A stretch of DNA of 64,000 nt from assembly GCA_014764515.1 (NCBI GenBank), contig JACXWD010000002.1, forward strand, positions 1-64,000, written 5' to 3'. Made by a program: the position numbers and the translations under genes. Source of the stretch: Candidatus Polarisedimenticola svalbardensis. GTDB lineage: Bacteria > Acidobacteriota > Polarisedimenticolia > Polarisedimenticolales > Polarisedimenticolaceae. This document shows, piece after piece, positions 23,626 through 31,543 of the stretch (positions within the stretch are counted from its first letter, which is position 1; each line of letters starts with the position of its first letter). Under the pieces are notes generated by a model. The model was not told the origin of the DNA, did not search any database, and saw only the letters and a program-made list of their open reading frames with translations.

Positions 23626-23985
23626 TCAGGCCAGGGAAAACTTCAGATGGCCTTCATGATGCTGAAGTACCTGGCGTAATTTCTGTTTGGCTTCCCGTTC
23701 CAACTGGCGGACCCTCTCACGGCTCAGATTCAGGGTCCTGCCGATTTCTTCAAGGGTCAGCTCGGCGCCGCCGAGCAGGCCGAAACGGTTTCGGATGATA
23801 TGCCGTTCCCGATCATCCAGATCGGTCAACGCCGACCGTACAAGGCCGGCAATCTCTTTCGTGTAAAGTTCGTCCATCTGGCTTTCAGAATTCGCATCGG
23901 TCAACAGGCTCGAAAGCCTGCATTCGCCCGAAGGATCTACAAAGTCGTCAATGGACCGTTCTTTCTGCAGCAGCGGAATGAACAC
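23626..23985 (-). CDS. Stand-alone sigma-70 region 3.2/region 4 protein
   Basis: A 119-residue protein from GTG 23985. Residues about 8-50 match the sigma region 3.2-to-4 linker (SIDDFVDPSGECRLSSLL), and 50-110 match region 4, with LTDLDDRERHIIRNRFGL and the helix-turn-helix LTLEEIGRTLNLSRERVRQ. Regions 1.2, 2 and 3.0 are missing, so it cannot bind a -10 element alone. The start is set by a nine-base perfect Shine-Dalgarno AGGAGGTGA (23998-23990) four bases upstream. Longer in-frame sequence to 24078 has no sigma similarity. It has its own terminator. Options: a decayed sigma factor, or a functional region-4 subunit working with a separate region-2 protein, as known for the split SigO/RsoA system of Bacillus. 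The signals for expression favour function. Confidence 0.75.
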   Translation of the reverse strand: MFIPLLQKERSIDDFVDPSGECRLSSLLTDANSESQMDELYTKEIAGLVRSALTDLDDRERHIIRNRFGLLGGAELTLEEIGRTLNLSRERVRQLEREAKQKLRQVLQHHEGHLKFSLA

Positions 23986-24083
23986 CCTGTCACCTCCTGT
24001 CGAGCCCCTCGACGTCCATAAAAGCAACTCCCGTGCCGGAATTTCAGATCTGGACCATAAACAGGCCGAAATTTCCATAAGTT

Positions 24084-24089
24084 ATTGTA
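24084..24089 (-). promoter_or_regulatory. Possible -10 element for the sigma4-domain gene
   Basis: TACAAT on the minus strand in an unusually AT-rich patch (24075-24108). It would give a leader of about 90 bases. No convincing -35 hexamer is found 16-18 bases upstream, so either an alternative sigma factor or a weak promoter is implied. The 264-base divergent gap 23986-24249 otherwise shows nothing recognisable. Confidence 0.3.
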
Positions 24090-24229
24090 AATAAAGCTCT
24101 AATATTCGACTGGCCTGAGGCGGCGCAGTGTCGTTCCGGCGTGCCGGCGTCCGTATGACGCGCCTTCCTGGCATCCACAGTGGTCATCTTGATGCAAAAT
24201 TGGCACGCACGCTGATGGTTTTGGACCAG

Positions 24230-24238
24230 TGCTAGAAT
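24230..24238 (+). promoter_or_regulatory. Candidate extended -10 promoter for mutL
   Basis: TGC plus TAGAAT (24233-24238), five of six matches, with no clear -35 box. The start point would fall about five bases before the mutL ATG, so the mRNA would be nearly leaderless, in line with the absence of a Shine-Dalgarno site. Confidence 0.4.
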
Positions 24239-24249
24239 CCTAGGCGATT

Positions 24250-25953
24250 ATGGGCAAAATACATCTTCTCGACGACCCTACGATCAATCGCATAGCCGCC
24301 GGCGAGGTGGTGGAGCGGCCGGCGTCGGTGGTCAAGGAACTGCTTGAAAACAGCCTGGACGCCGGTGCGACGCGGATCGATATCCGTATCCAGGGAGGCG
24401 GCAAGCGGTTCATCCAGGTCCGGGACGACGGCTGTGGCATGGACCGGGATGACGCCGTCCTGAGCATCGAGCGCCACGCCACCAGCAAACTGGAAGACGA
24501 CGCCGACCTCCAGGAGGTCCGGACCCTGGGCTTTCGAGGCGAGGCCCTCCCCAGCATCGCCGCCGTTTCCAGGTTCATCCTCCGGACAGCGGCGGAGGAC
24601 GGCGCAGGAACCGAGATCGAGATCCATTCCGGCCGGATCCACGAGATCCGGGAAGGGGGCTTTCCCCGGGGGACCACCATCGAGGTGGACCGGTTGTTCT
24701 ACAACGTCCCTGCCCGTCGAAAATTCATGCGGACCGATGGAACCGAAACTGCGCACATCGTGAGGATCGTGTCCCGCTACGCCCTGGCCAGGCCGGATGT
24801 AGGGTTCAGCCTGGAGCAGGCCGGCCGGAAGCTGGTGGAAGCTTCCACCGCCTGTGACCCTCCGACCAGGGTCCGCCAGGTACTGGGAGGGGAAGCCGCC
24901 GAGCGCATGATCCAGTTCGACACCGGACCTGGTCCGGTCCGCGCCCACGGGTTCGCCGGCCGGCCGACCCACGCCCTGGCCGGTCGGGACAGGCAGCATC
25001 TGTTCGTCAACGGCAGGGCTGTGGCGGACAGGGTCATGGCCCACGCCGTGGCCGAAGCGTACGGCAACACCATCCCCAGGGGGAGATTCCCGGCGGTTGT
25101 CCTTTTCCTCGAGGTGGACGGATCGCTGGTGGACGTCAACGTCCATCCACAGAAGACCGAGGTCCGCTTCCAGCAGTCATCCATGATCCACGAGCGTATC
25201 CGGGGTGGTTTGCGCAGCGCCTTGTCCGACCAGGGCATGGTGCCCAGGCTGGACCAGCTCCGCCCGGTGGTTGCTGAGGACCGGACCGAACGGGACGTCT
25301 CGCCATCCCCGTATTCCGTGTTCGAACCGGCAACCGGTTTCCCCGACCGGCCGTCGGAAACCGCTCCGCCGCCGGTAGGCGCCCGGGCACTGGCCCAGTA
25401 CCGGGATTCCTACATCGTCGCCCAGGACCGGGAGGGACTGTTGGTGGTGGACCAGCACGCCGCCCATGAGCGTGTCATTTTCGAGAAGTTCATGGCGGAA
25501 GCGGATAAGAACAATGTGCAGGTTCAGCGCCTGCTGTTCCCTCGAATGCTGGAGCTTTCCCCGTCGGAGTTCGTCACCCTGGAAGCGGAGCACGACGAGT
25601 TCCGCCGGCTCGGATTCCTGATCGAACCGTTCGGCGGCACCACCGTTCGCCTCGATGCCGTCCCTGCCCATGCCGCCGAGGCGGACCCGGAGGATCTGGT
25701 ACATGAGCTTCTTGGCGATGCAGCCGAAGTGAAATCCAGTGCGACGGCTGCCGAAGGTCTGCGTTACCGCCTTGTCACGACTGCAGCCTGCAAGGCCGCC
25801 ATCAAGATCAACCATCCCCTGGATGGCGCCGGCATGCAGGCCCTGCTAAACGATCTGTACCAGGTCGAGAATCTGACTACCTGCCCCCACGGGCGCCCCG
25901 CCCTGTTCCGCCTGACCCTGGATGAAATCGAGAAGGCGTTCCGGCGGCGCTGA
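24250..25953 (+). CDS. mutL: DNA mismatch repair protein MutL (endonuclease type)
   Basis: A 567-residue GHKL ATPase. The N-terminal domain shows IAAGEVVERPASVVKELLEN (Bergerat motif I with catalytic Glu), DDGCGM and TLGFRGEALPSIAAV. The C-terminal dimerisation domain (about 370-567) has the metal-binding endonuclease motif DQHAAHERVIFE, plus ACKAAIK and CPHGRP. These mark it as a nicking MutL of the kind found in bacteria without MutH. Length is normal. It is divergent from the sigma4-domain gene. mutS is not in the window. Confidence 0.96.
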   Translation: MGKIHLLDDPTINRIAAGEVVERPASVVKELLENSLDAGATRIDIRIQGGGKRFIQVRDDGCGMDRDDAVLSIERHATSKLEDDADLQEVRTLGFRGEALPSIAAVSRFILRTAAEDGAGTEIEIHSGRIHEIREGGFPRGTTIEVDRLFYNVPARRKFMRTDGTETAHIVRIVSRYALARPDVGFSLEQAGRKLVEASTACDPPTRVRQVLGGEAAERMIQFDTGPGPVRAHGFAGRPTHALAGRDRQHLFVNGRAVADRVMAHAVAEAYGNTIPRGRFPAVVLFLEVDGSLVDVNVHPQKTEVRFQQSSMIHERIRGGLRSALSDQGMVPRLDQLRPVVAEDRTERDVSPSPYSVFEPATGFPDRPSETAPPPVGARALAQYRDSYIVAQDREGLLVVDQHAAHERVIFEKFMAEADKNNVQVQRLLFPRMLELSPSEFVTLEAEHDEFRRLGFLIEPFGGTTVRLDAVPAHAAEADPEDLVHELLGDAAEVKSSATAAEGLRYRLVTTAACKAAIKINHPLDGAGMQALLNDLYQVENLTTCPHGRPALFRLTLDEIEKAFRRR

Positions 25954-26003
25954 TCGGGGCCCGGCTTGACGCCCGGGTGCGGGACCGGTACATATCTCTC
26001 ACT

Positions 26004-26675
26004 GTGTCCAAACCGATCCAGATCGTCCTGGCCGCCGTGCTGTGGGCCGGAAGCGCTGTTGCCGCCGAACAGGTGGAGTTCCTGGACGGGCGCACCATGG
26101 TGGTGGAAAGCCTCCGCCTGGATGGCGCGTACTTCATTCTGGTGCTGGAGAACGCATCGACGATTGCGGTCCCCAGGAGCCGGATCGCAACGGTCCAACG
26201 CTACGTTCCGGTTGTTGAAGAACCTGAGGCGATACACGAGGAACCCCAGCCCTGGACCGAAGTGGCCGGAGAGTATGCCGACATGATCCGTACTGCGGCG
26301 ACGGAGTACGACCTGGACCCGGCGGTTATCACCGCCATGATCCAGGTGGAATCCAATTTCGACCAGTTCGCGGTCTCCCACAAGGGCGCCTGCGGCCTGT
26401 TGCAGCTGATACCGGCTACCGCCGAGCGGTTCGGGGTCCAGGATGTTTTCGACGCGGCGGACAACGTCAACGGCGGGGCGAAGTATTTCCGCTGGCTGCT
26501 GGATCACTTCGAGAACCGCATGGAGTTCGCCCTGGCGGCCTACAACGCCGGTGAGAACGTCGTAAAGCGGTACAACGGCATCCCGCCGTACCGGGAAACC
26601 CGGGAATATGTCGCCAAGGTCCTGCGGAAGGCTAAGACCAACGGGAGTGCGGTCAGAAGCCGTCCTGAATCGTAA
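26004..26675 (+). CDS. Periplasmic lytic transglycosylase (SLT domain)
   Basis: A 223-residue protein with a signal peptide (hydrophobic PIQIVLAAVLWAGSAVAA, cut before EQ) and a C-terminal SLT/goose-lysozyme-like domain (about 95-215). Catalytic Glu lies in QVESNFD, followed by GACGLLQLIPATAERFG and AAYNAGENVV. The enzyme cleaves the MurNAc-GlcNAc bond of peptidoglycan with 1,6-anhydro product. A short N-terminal module (about 22-60; EQVEFLDGRTMVVESL) looks like a small beta-barrel found before SLT domains in delta-proteobacterial and related proteins. GTG 26004 is chosen because it starts the signal peptide; GTG 25977 adds nine polar residues. It follows mutL by 50 bases. Confidence 0.88.
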   Translation: MSKPIQIVLAAVLWAGSAVAAEQVEFLDGRTMVVESLRLDGAYFILVLENASTIAVPRSRIATVQRYVPVVEEPEAIHEEPQPWTEVAGEYADMIRTAATEYDLDPAVITAMIQVESNFDQFAVSHKGACGLLQLIPATAERFGVQDVFDAADNVNGGAKYFRWLLDHFENRMEFALAAYNAGENVVKRYNGIPPYRETREYVAKVLRKAKTNGSAVRSRPES

Positions 26676-27942
26676 ACGGTCTCTTGCGGTACAAAGCCGC
26701 TGCGTTATGCCGTCCCGCTTCCCGATACCATCGCTGGGCCTGGGTCCGTTTTCCCGACAGGTCGGCGGCCTGGCCGGCCATCAGGCGGCAACGGTTGCGG
26801 AACTCCGCCGGCAGTGAGGTGCTGCCGGCTGCAACCACCAGGGGCCGGAGCGCCTCGGCCGGTTTGCCGCCTACCAGCAGTTCACGCCCTTCCAGCATCC
26901 GCTTCAATGCCGAGCCTTCCCCGGCCACCGCCATCAGGCGGCAGCGCCGGACCAGATCATCGGCATCCTCGCCCAGCTCCTCAGGGACCGTCCGGCCCGG
27001 TTCCAGCATCCAGTTCAGGTGCACAAGGGCAGCCTGGGGACGGAATCGCTGGTACTCGGCCTGGGCGGCCTGGTAGTGCAGGGCGGCCATGACATCGTCG
27101 TCGGTATCTTCTTCGGCTAAAGCCAGGGCCTCAGCCAGCAGCGATGCGGCCCGCTCCGGCCTGGCCAGACCGAGGTACAGTTTGGCGGCTGCATGGAGGG
27201 CGGTGACGGAACGGTCCTGCTCGTCCAGCAGGAGACCGGCGTGGCGCAGGGCATCGTCGTGCAGGTGTTCCTTGTCCCCGGAATAAATGGTCAGCAGAAC
27301 GACCCGCGCTTCAAAGCGAAACAGGGATCCCTCGTCGGCGGCCCGCTCCAGACGCCGCAGACCGAGTTCCCGGTCTCCACCGGGAATGAACAGAAGGAAC
27401 CGCAGCCCTTTGACCACAGCCGGCAACTGGTCGGCGTAGTATTCGTAAGTGCCCAGGCCGAAGCAGGAGTCGGGCCCGGAATCGCTGGCCTGCAGGGACC
27501 GCAGGAGCATTTTCCTGGACTTCTTGGCCTCGTAAGCTGCCGGAAACACTTTCTTCTCCGCAGCCCGGAGCTGGGCCCTGAGCAGGTGGGCGGAGCCGAG
27601 AAAAAGGGAGGCCCTGGCATCTCCCGGGGAACGTTCCATGTAACTTTCACCCTGCCGGATCGCCTCCAGGAGCTGTTTTTCAAAACGGCTCCGAAGCCGG
27701 TTGTCATACGGGTCGTACAGCACCCTCCAGTATGTGGCGAACGCCTGCAGGAAGGACTTTTCGGCTTTGGCGGCCAGGGTGTCGTCGGGGAACCCGGCGA
27801 TCCGGGCTTCGGCGGCGTCGAAGCGGCCCTGGTGCAAACGGTTCAGGACGTGGGGTACAGATCCGGTGTCCGCCAGGGAGCAAAGCGGAAATAAAACGAG
27901 GAAAACGAATGTAATTTTCCGAATTCCAGGTAGTCGGCTCAC
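26653..27942 (-). CDS. Secreted tetratricopeptide-repeat protein
   Basis: A 429-residue protein with a signal peptide (residues 1-24, KITFVFLVLFPLCSLA) and helical TPR-like repeats through most of the mature part, for example GRFDAAEARIAGFP and LARPERAASLLAEALALA. The segment GLGTYEYYADQLP recalls periplasmic TPR proteins of unknown function in Acidobacteriota and delta-proteobacteria. GTG start with GAAAGGAAAG upstream. Its 3' end overlaps the transglycosylase gene by 23 bases, tail to tail, so antisense transcripts may collide. It likely scaffolds envelope proteins; no partner is indicated. Confidence 0.65.
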   Translation of the reverse strand: MSRLPGIRKITFVFLVLFPLCSLADTGSVPHVLNRLHQGRFDAAEARIAGFPDDTLAAKAEKSFLQAFATYWRVLYDPYDNRLRSRFEKQLLEAIRQGESYMERSPGDARASLFLGSAHLLRAQLRAAEKKVFPAAYEAKKSRKMLLRSLQASDSGPDSCFGLGTYEYYADQLPAVVKGLRFLLFIPGGDRELGLRRLERAADEGSLFRFEARVVLLTIYSGDKEHLHDDALRHAGLLLDEQDRSVTALHAAAKLYLGLARPERAASLLAEALALAEEDTDDDVMAALHYQAAQAEYQRFRPQAALVHLNWMLEPGRTVPEELGEDADDLVRRCRLMAVAGEGSALKRMLEGRELLVGGKPAEALRPLVVAAGSTSLPAEFRNRCRLMAGQAADLSGKRTQAQRWYREAGRHNAAALYRKRPFTIQDGF

Positions 27943-28053
27943 AGGCTTTCCTTTCGGGCAAGAATATCTATATTGTTCATGGAGCCATTATAAGATGGCG
28001 ACCGGAAAGGCACACGTGGGTGCCCGGACCGTGGCGGAGGCGGAATAGCAAGC

Positions 28054-29553
28054 ATGCAGACCCAGTTCAGCAGCCATACCCTGGCGGAAATCTTCCGGGA
28101 TATCTACCAGAGTGAGAAATCGGGGGTACTGCATCTTTCCAGGAAAGATTGCGAAAAACGGATCTATTTCGACAGGGGCATGATCCTGTTCGCCGAATCG
28201 GACGCCCCGGAACAAGATCTGGGCCCCCGTCTGGTGAACGAAGGCAAGATTTCTTCCGGAGCGCTGGCGGAAGCCCGCCGGAACGTGTCCGAGTCCAAGG
28301 ATCTGGCCCAGGTCCTGGTGAACCGGGGCCTGATCGGCAAGGACACCCTGTCCCATACGGTGACCTACCTGATCGAAAAAGTTGTCCGGTCCGTCTTCAA
28401 GTGGGACGGCGGCACCGCCTGGTTCGGAGAAGGTCATCTGTTGCAGGAGATTTTCGAGAGCGATGTGGTCAGCACCTTCGGTGTGATCCTGAAGGGGATT
28501 TCCGGCATGTCCGGCTTCTCCCAGATCCGGGATGCGATGAAGGCCCAGGACAGCGCTCTCCAGGTGACCACGCCGATGGTGGTCCCGCTGGAACGGCTGG
28601 CCCTGACGCCGTCTCACGGGTTCCTGCTGTCCAGGATCGACGGCAACCTGACCATTGGGGAGATTCTGTCCACACTGCCGCCGGCGGAGGAAGAGCAGGC
28701 CTGCAGGTTCCTTTACGGGCTGCTGGTTATGGGAGCCCTGAAATTCGATCCACCGGTCTGTGACGGCCCGTTCTCCATCGGGATGTTCATCCGGGAACAC
28801 GAGGATCATGCCGCCCGGGAGATCGAACAGGAGAAATTCGTACAGGAAGAGTACAAGCGGATCCTGGAATGCAGCAGCCCCATGGACGTACTGCAGGTGG
28901 GGAACGACGCCACCCGGGAGCAGGTGGAGCGGTCGTACATCCATGCCAAGGAGCAGTTCAAGCGGGACCGGCTACTGTCCCGTGTCCGGGACAATCGCAA
29001 GTCCGAACTGTCGATTATCGAGAACCGGCTGGTGGAAGCGTTCCTGGCCCTGGTTCAGCACCGGCAGCATGAAGCCCAGCGGGCGGCCTCGGACGCGGCG
29101 GCGGAAGCCGATGTGGGAGCGGTCAACGCTGAAGATATGCTGGTCCGGGTCGAGATGGACAAGACCAAGACCAAGATGGCTATCGAGGCCAGCAGCAAAC
29201 AGGCCGATCAGCATTTCACCAAGGCGCGCAAGGCAAAACGGGAAGGTGATTTCCACAATGCCATCCAGTACTGCAAACTGGCGATCTCCTACAATCAGGA
29301 AAATGCCCGGTTCTACTACCTCCTGGCCGAATGCCAGGGGATGAATCCGGCCTCGCGCTGGCAGCGTCTGGCGGAAAGGAACTATATCCAGGCCACCGAA
29401 CTGAATCCCTGGGAGCCGGACTACTGGGTCACCCTGGGACGGTTCTACAAAAAGCGGGGTCTTGCCCTGCGGGCCAGGAAGCAGTTCGAGAAAGCGCTGG
29501 AGATCGCTCCGAGCCATGAGACCGCCCAGGAAGAGCTGGCCGGCCTCAAATAG
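28054..29553 (+). CDS. DUF4388 (PATAN-type) protein with J-like segment and C-terminal TPRs
   Basis: A 499-residue soluble protein. Residues 5-100 form a DUF4388 domain (SEKSGVLHLSRKDCEKRIYFDRG), a module common in gliding or predatory bacteria and in response regulators. Residues 60-235 resemble a GspE-N-like and winged-helix region (SRIDGNLTIGEILSTLP). Residues about 285-345 look like a degenerate J domain (MDVLQVGNDATREQVERSY) lacking the HPD motif. Residues about 385-499 are TPR repeats (YIQATELNPWEPDYWVTLGR). It stands alone between an AT-rich gap and the yceD promoter. A second DUF4388 protein is at 56217-57485. Signalling or scaffold role is inferred. Confidence 0.75.
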   Translation: MQTQFSSHTLAEIFRDIYQSEKSGVLHLSRKDCEKRIYFDRGMILFAESDAPEQDLGPRLVNEGKISSGALAEARRNVSESKDLAQVLVNRGLIGKDTLSHTVTYLIEKVVRSVFKWDGGTAWFGEGHLLQEIFESDVVSTFGVILKGISGMSGFSQIRDAMKAQDSALQVTTPMVVPLERLALTPSHGFLLSRIDGNLTIGEILSTLPPAEEEQACRFLYGLLVMGALKFDPPVCDGPFSIGMFIREHEDHAAREIEQEKFVQEEYKRILECSSPMDVLQVGNDATREQVERSYIHAKEQFKRDRLLSRVRDNRKSELSIIENRLVEAFLALVQHRQHEAQRAASDAAAEADVGAVNAEDMLVRVEMDKTKTKMAIEASSKQADQHFTKARKAKREGDFHNAIQYCKLAISYNQENARFYYLLAECQGMNPASRWQRLAERNYIQATELNPWEPDYWVTLGRFYKKRGLALRARKQFEKALEIAPSHETAQEELAGLK

Positions 29554-29581
29554 CCCGCGCCGCCCGGCTGGGCTCCAATTC

Positions 29582-29609
29582 TTGACACCGATCCGGCCGG
29601 TGCTATAAT
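29582..29609 (+). promoter_or_regulatory. Consensus sigma70 promoter for yceD-rpmF-fab operon
   Basis: TTGACA (29582-29587), a 16-base spacer and TATAAT (29604-29609), the latter preceded by TGC. Both hexamers are perfect consensus. Predicted start near 29616, leader about 14 bases. It is the strongest promoter seen in the window, as expected for ribosomal protein and fatty-acid genes. Confidence 0.9.
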
Positions 29610-29629
29610 TCGCGTTTTTCCAAACGGAA

Positions 29630-30160
29630 ATGTTCATTGATGTTAACAAGATAGGTCCGGAAGGGGTCGACGTGGACACCAACCTGGACCTGCCCGAACT
29701 TGAGGGCCCCAGTGGGGAACCGCTACAGGTGCGTTCCAACACCCTCGTGGCGAAGGTGGTTAAGAGCAGCAAGGGGGCCGAGATCAAGGGCAGGCTGGAT
29801 GCGGTAGTGCAGGTCGTCTGCAGCCGCTGTCTAGAGGGGATGGAAGAGACGGTACAGGCCGGTTTTTCCCTCCTGGCCGTTCCCGAGACGGCAGAAGGGG
29901 AAGCGGCGGAGGTTGTCGACGACCCTGAGGAAGAAGGGTACCGTGAGTCCCTGCTCACCGTGACCGACGGCCGGCTGGACCTTGCGGCGGTGGCGCAGGA
30001 GCAGATCTACCTGAATTTGTCCAGGAAACCGATCTGCTCCAGGGAGTGCCGGGGATTGTGCACGGGTTGCGGAGTGAACAGAAATAACGCGGAATGCAGC
30101 TGTGATCAGGAGGAGATCGACCCCCGACTGGCGCCTTTGCTGAAATTCAGGAAGAATTGA
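29630..30160 (+). CDS. yceD: YceD/DUF177 family protein
   Basis: A 176-residue member of the DUF177 (YceD, large ribosomal RNA accumulation) family, which is linked to 23S rRNA accumulation and is almost always found just before rpmF. Two cysteine groups are visible: CSRCLEGM (about 65-72) and a C-terminal cluster CSRECRGLCTGCG then CSC, suggesting metal binding. It is 56 bases upstream of rpmF and is the first gene behind the consensus promoter. Confidence 0.9.
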   Translation: MFIDVNKIGPEGVDVDTNLDLPELEGPSGEPLQVRSNTLVAKVVKSSKGAEIKGRLDAVVQVVCSRCLEGMEETVQAGFSLLAVPETAEGEAAEVVDDPEEEGYRESLLTVTDGRLDLAAVAQEQIYLNLSRKPICSRECRGLCTGCGVNRNNAECSCDQEEIDPRLAPLLKFRKN

Positions 30161-30216
30161 CAGGTTCCGGGTCCGACAGGTAAGGTCGTTCCCGCGCAGA
30201 ATATCGAGAAGAAGTC

Positions 30217-30399
30217 ATGCCCAATCCAAAACGACGCCATTCCAAGGCCCGGAAGAACAAGCGGCGCGCCCACGACGCCCTGCCTACCATCGGCCTGTCG
30301 GTCTGCACCAACTGTCAGGAAAAGAAACTTCCCCACCGTGTGTGTCCCCACTGCGGATACTACAAAGGGAAAGAGGTCGTCGAACCCCGGGGTATCTGA
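30217..30399 (+). CDS. rpmF: Large-subunit ribosomal protein bL32
   Basis: A 60-residue basic protein beginning [19 protein letters not shown], the bL32 signature. It retains the zinc-binding form: CTNC then CPHC (about 28-31 and 44-47). Zinc-containing bL32 often implies a zinc-free paralogue elsewhere, not visible here. It lies between yceD and the fatty-acid genes, as in most bacteria. Confidence 0.97.
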   Translation: MPNPKRRHSKARKNKRRAHDALPTIGLSVCTNCQEKKLPHRVCPHCGYYKGKEVVEPRGI

Positions 30400-30556
30400 C
30401 CCTGGCCGGTACCCTGTTTTCCCGGGATTCTTCCATTAATCTGAGATATGATCGGACGCGATCGCCGAAACCTGTCCGGTTGCGGTGTATCGCCATATCG
30501 GCGCCAGGACCGGCTTGCATTGAGGCACACCCGATCGGCGCCACGGGAGGCATTGG

Positions 30557-31543
30557 ATGTCCACATCCAGCGCGATCATCTCCGGAACCGGCATGAGTGT
30601 GCCGGACAGGGTGGTCACCAACAAGGATCTGGAAAAGATCGTTGATACCAGTGATGAGTGGATCACCACCCGCACCGGAATCCGCGAGCGCAGGATCGCA
30701 GGCGAAGGAGAAAAGGTCTCCACGTTCTGCATCAAAGCCGCCCGGGACGCCATGGACGCCGCCGGTGTGACGCCCCTTGAAATCCAGATGATCATCGTCG
30801 CCACGGTGACGCCGGATCAGCCGATCCCTGCAACCGCCTGCATCATCCAGAAGGCCCTGGGCTGCACGAACGCTGCGGCGTTCGATATGCAGGCAGGCTG
30901 TTCCGGGTTCATTTACGCCCAGTCGGTGGCCAAGCAGTTCGTCGTATCAGGCCGGTGCAAACATGTCCTGGTGATAGGCGCCGAACTGTTGAGCAAGTTC
31001 CTGAACTGGGAGGATCGAGCTACCTGCGTCATTTTCGCCGACGGCGCCGGCGCGGTGGTGATGAGCGAAGGGGAGCTCCCCAGGGGCGTGCTCAGTTCCG
31101 CCATGTATACCGACGGTGGCATGGCCGACTTCATCACCCTGCCTGCCGGCGGCTCGGCGATGCCGCCCAGCGCCGAGACTGTGGAGAAGGGCCTGCATTT
31201 CATCCAGATGAAGGGGAACGAAACGTTCAAGATGGCGGTGCGATCCATCGCCGGGGTCTGCCTGGAAGTCCTGGAGAACGCCGGCCTGACGCCGGATGAC
31301 GTGACCTGGTTCATCCCGCACCAGGCGAACCAGAGGATCATAGGAGCCGTAGGCAACCGGCTGGGGATCACCGACGAACGCTGCTATGTGAATATCGATC
31401 GGTTCGGAAACACATCCGCCGCCTCCATCCCGATCGCACTGGACGAGATCGTCCGGGCCGGGAAGGTCAAGGAAGGGGACATCCTTCTGATGGCTGCCTT
31501 CGGCGCCGGCCTGACCTGGGCCGGATCGGTGGTGCGCTGGTAA
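30557..31543 (+). CDS. fabH: Beta-ketoacyl-ACP synthase III
   Basis: A 328-residue thiolase-fold enzyme that condenses acetyl-CoA (or branched acyl-CoA) with malonyl-ACP to start fatty-acid synthesis. Catalytic Cys115 lies in AFDMQAGCSGFIYAQ, His in WFIPHQANQRI and Asn in GNTSAASIP. CGGGAGG lies before the ATG at good distance. The 157-base gap after rpmF is where plsX is usually found; no plsX is present. A 1-base overlap joins it to fabD. A branched-chain starter would fit the E1 dehydrogenase at the left edge, but that is inference. Confidence 0.96.
   Translation: MSTSSAIISGTGMSVPDRVVTNKDLEKIVDTSDEWITTRTGIRERRIAGEGEKVSTFCIKAARDAMDAAGVTPLEIQMIIVATVTPDQPIPATACIIQKALGCTNAAAFDMQAGCSGFIYAQSVAKQFVVSGRCKHVLVIGAELLSKFLNWEDRATCVIFADGAGAVVMSEGELPRGVLSSAMYTDGGMADFITLPAGGSAMPPSAETVEKGLHFIQMKGNETFKMAVRSIAGVCLEVLENAGLTPDDVTWFIPHQANQRIIGAVGNRLGITDERCYVNIDRFGNTSAASIPIALDEIVRAGKVKEGDILLMAAFGAGLTWAGSVVRW

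Noticed and set aside
23986-24078. N-terminal extension of the sigma4-domain protein to 24078
   Set aside because: No sigma-region similarity in the added residues, while a perfect Shine-Dalgarno sits before GTG 23985.
27987-27994. TATAAT on the minus strand and TATAAG on the plus strand in the gap 27943-28053
   Set aside because: No -35 hexamer at suitable distance on either strand; the AT-rich patch alone is not enough.
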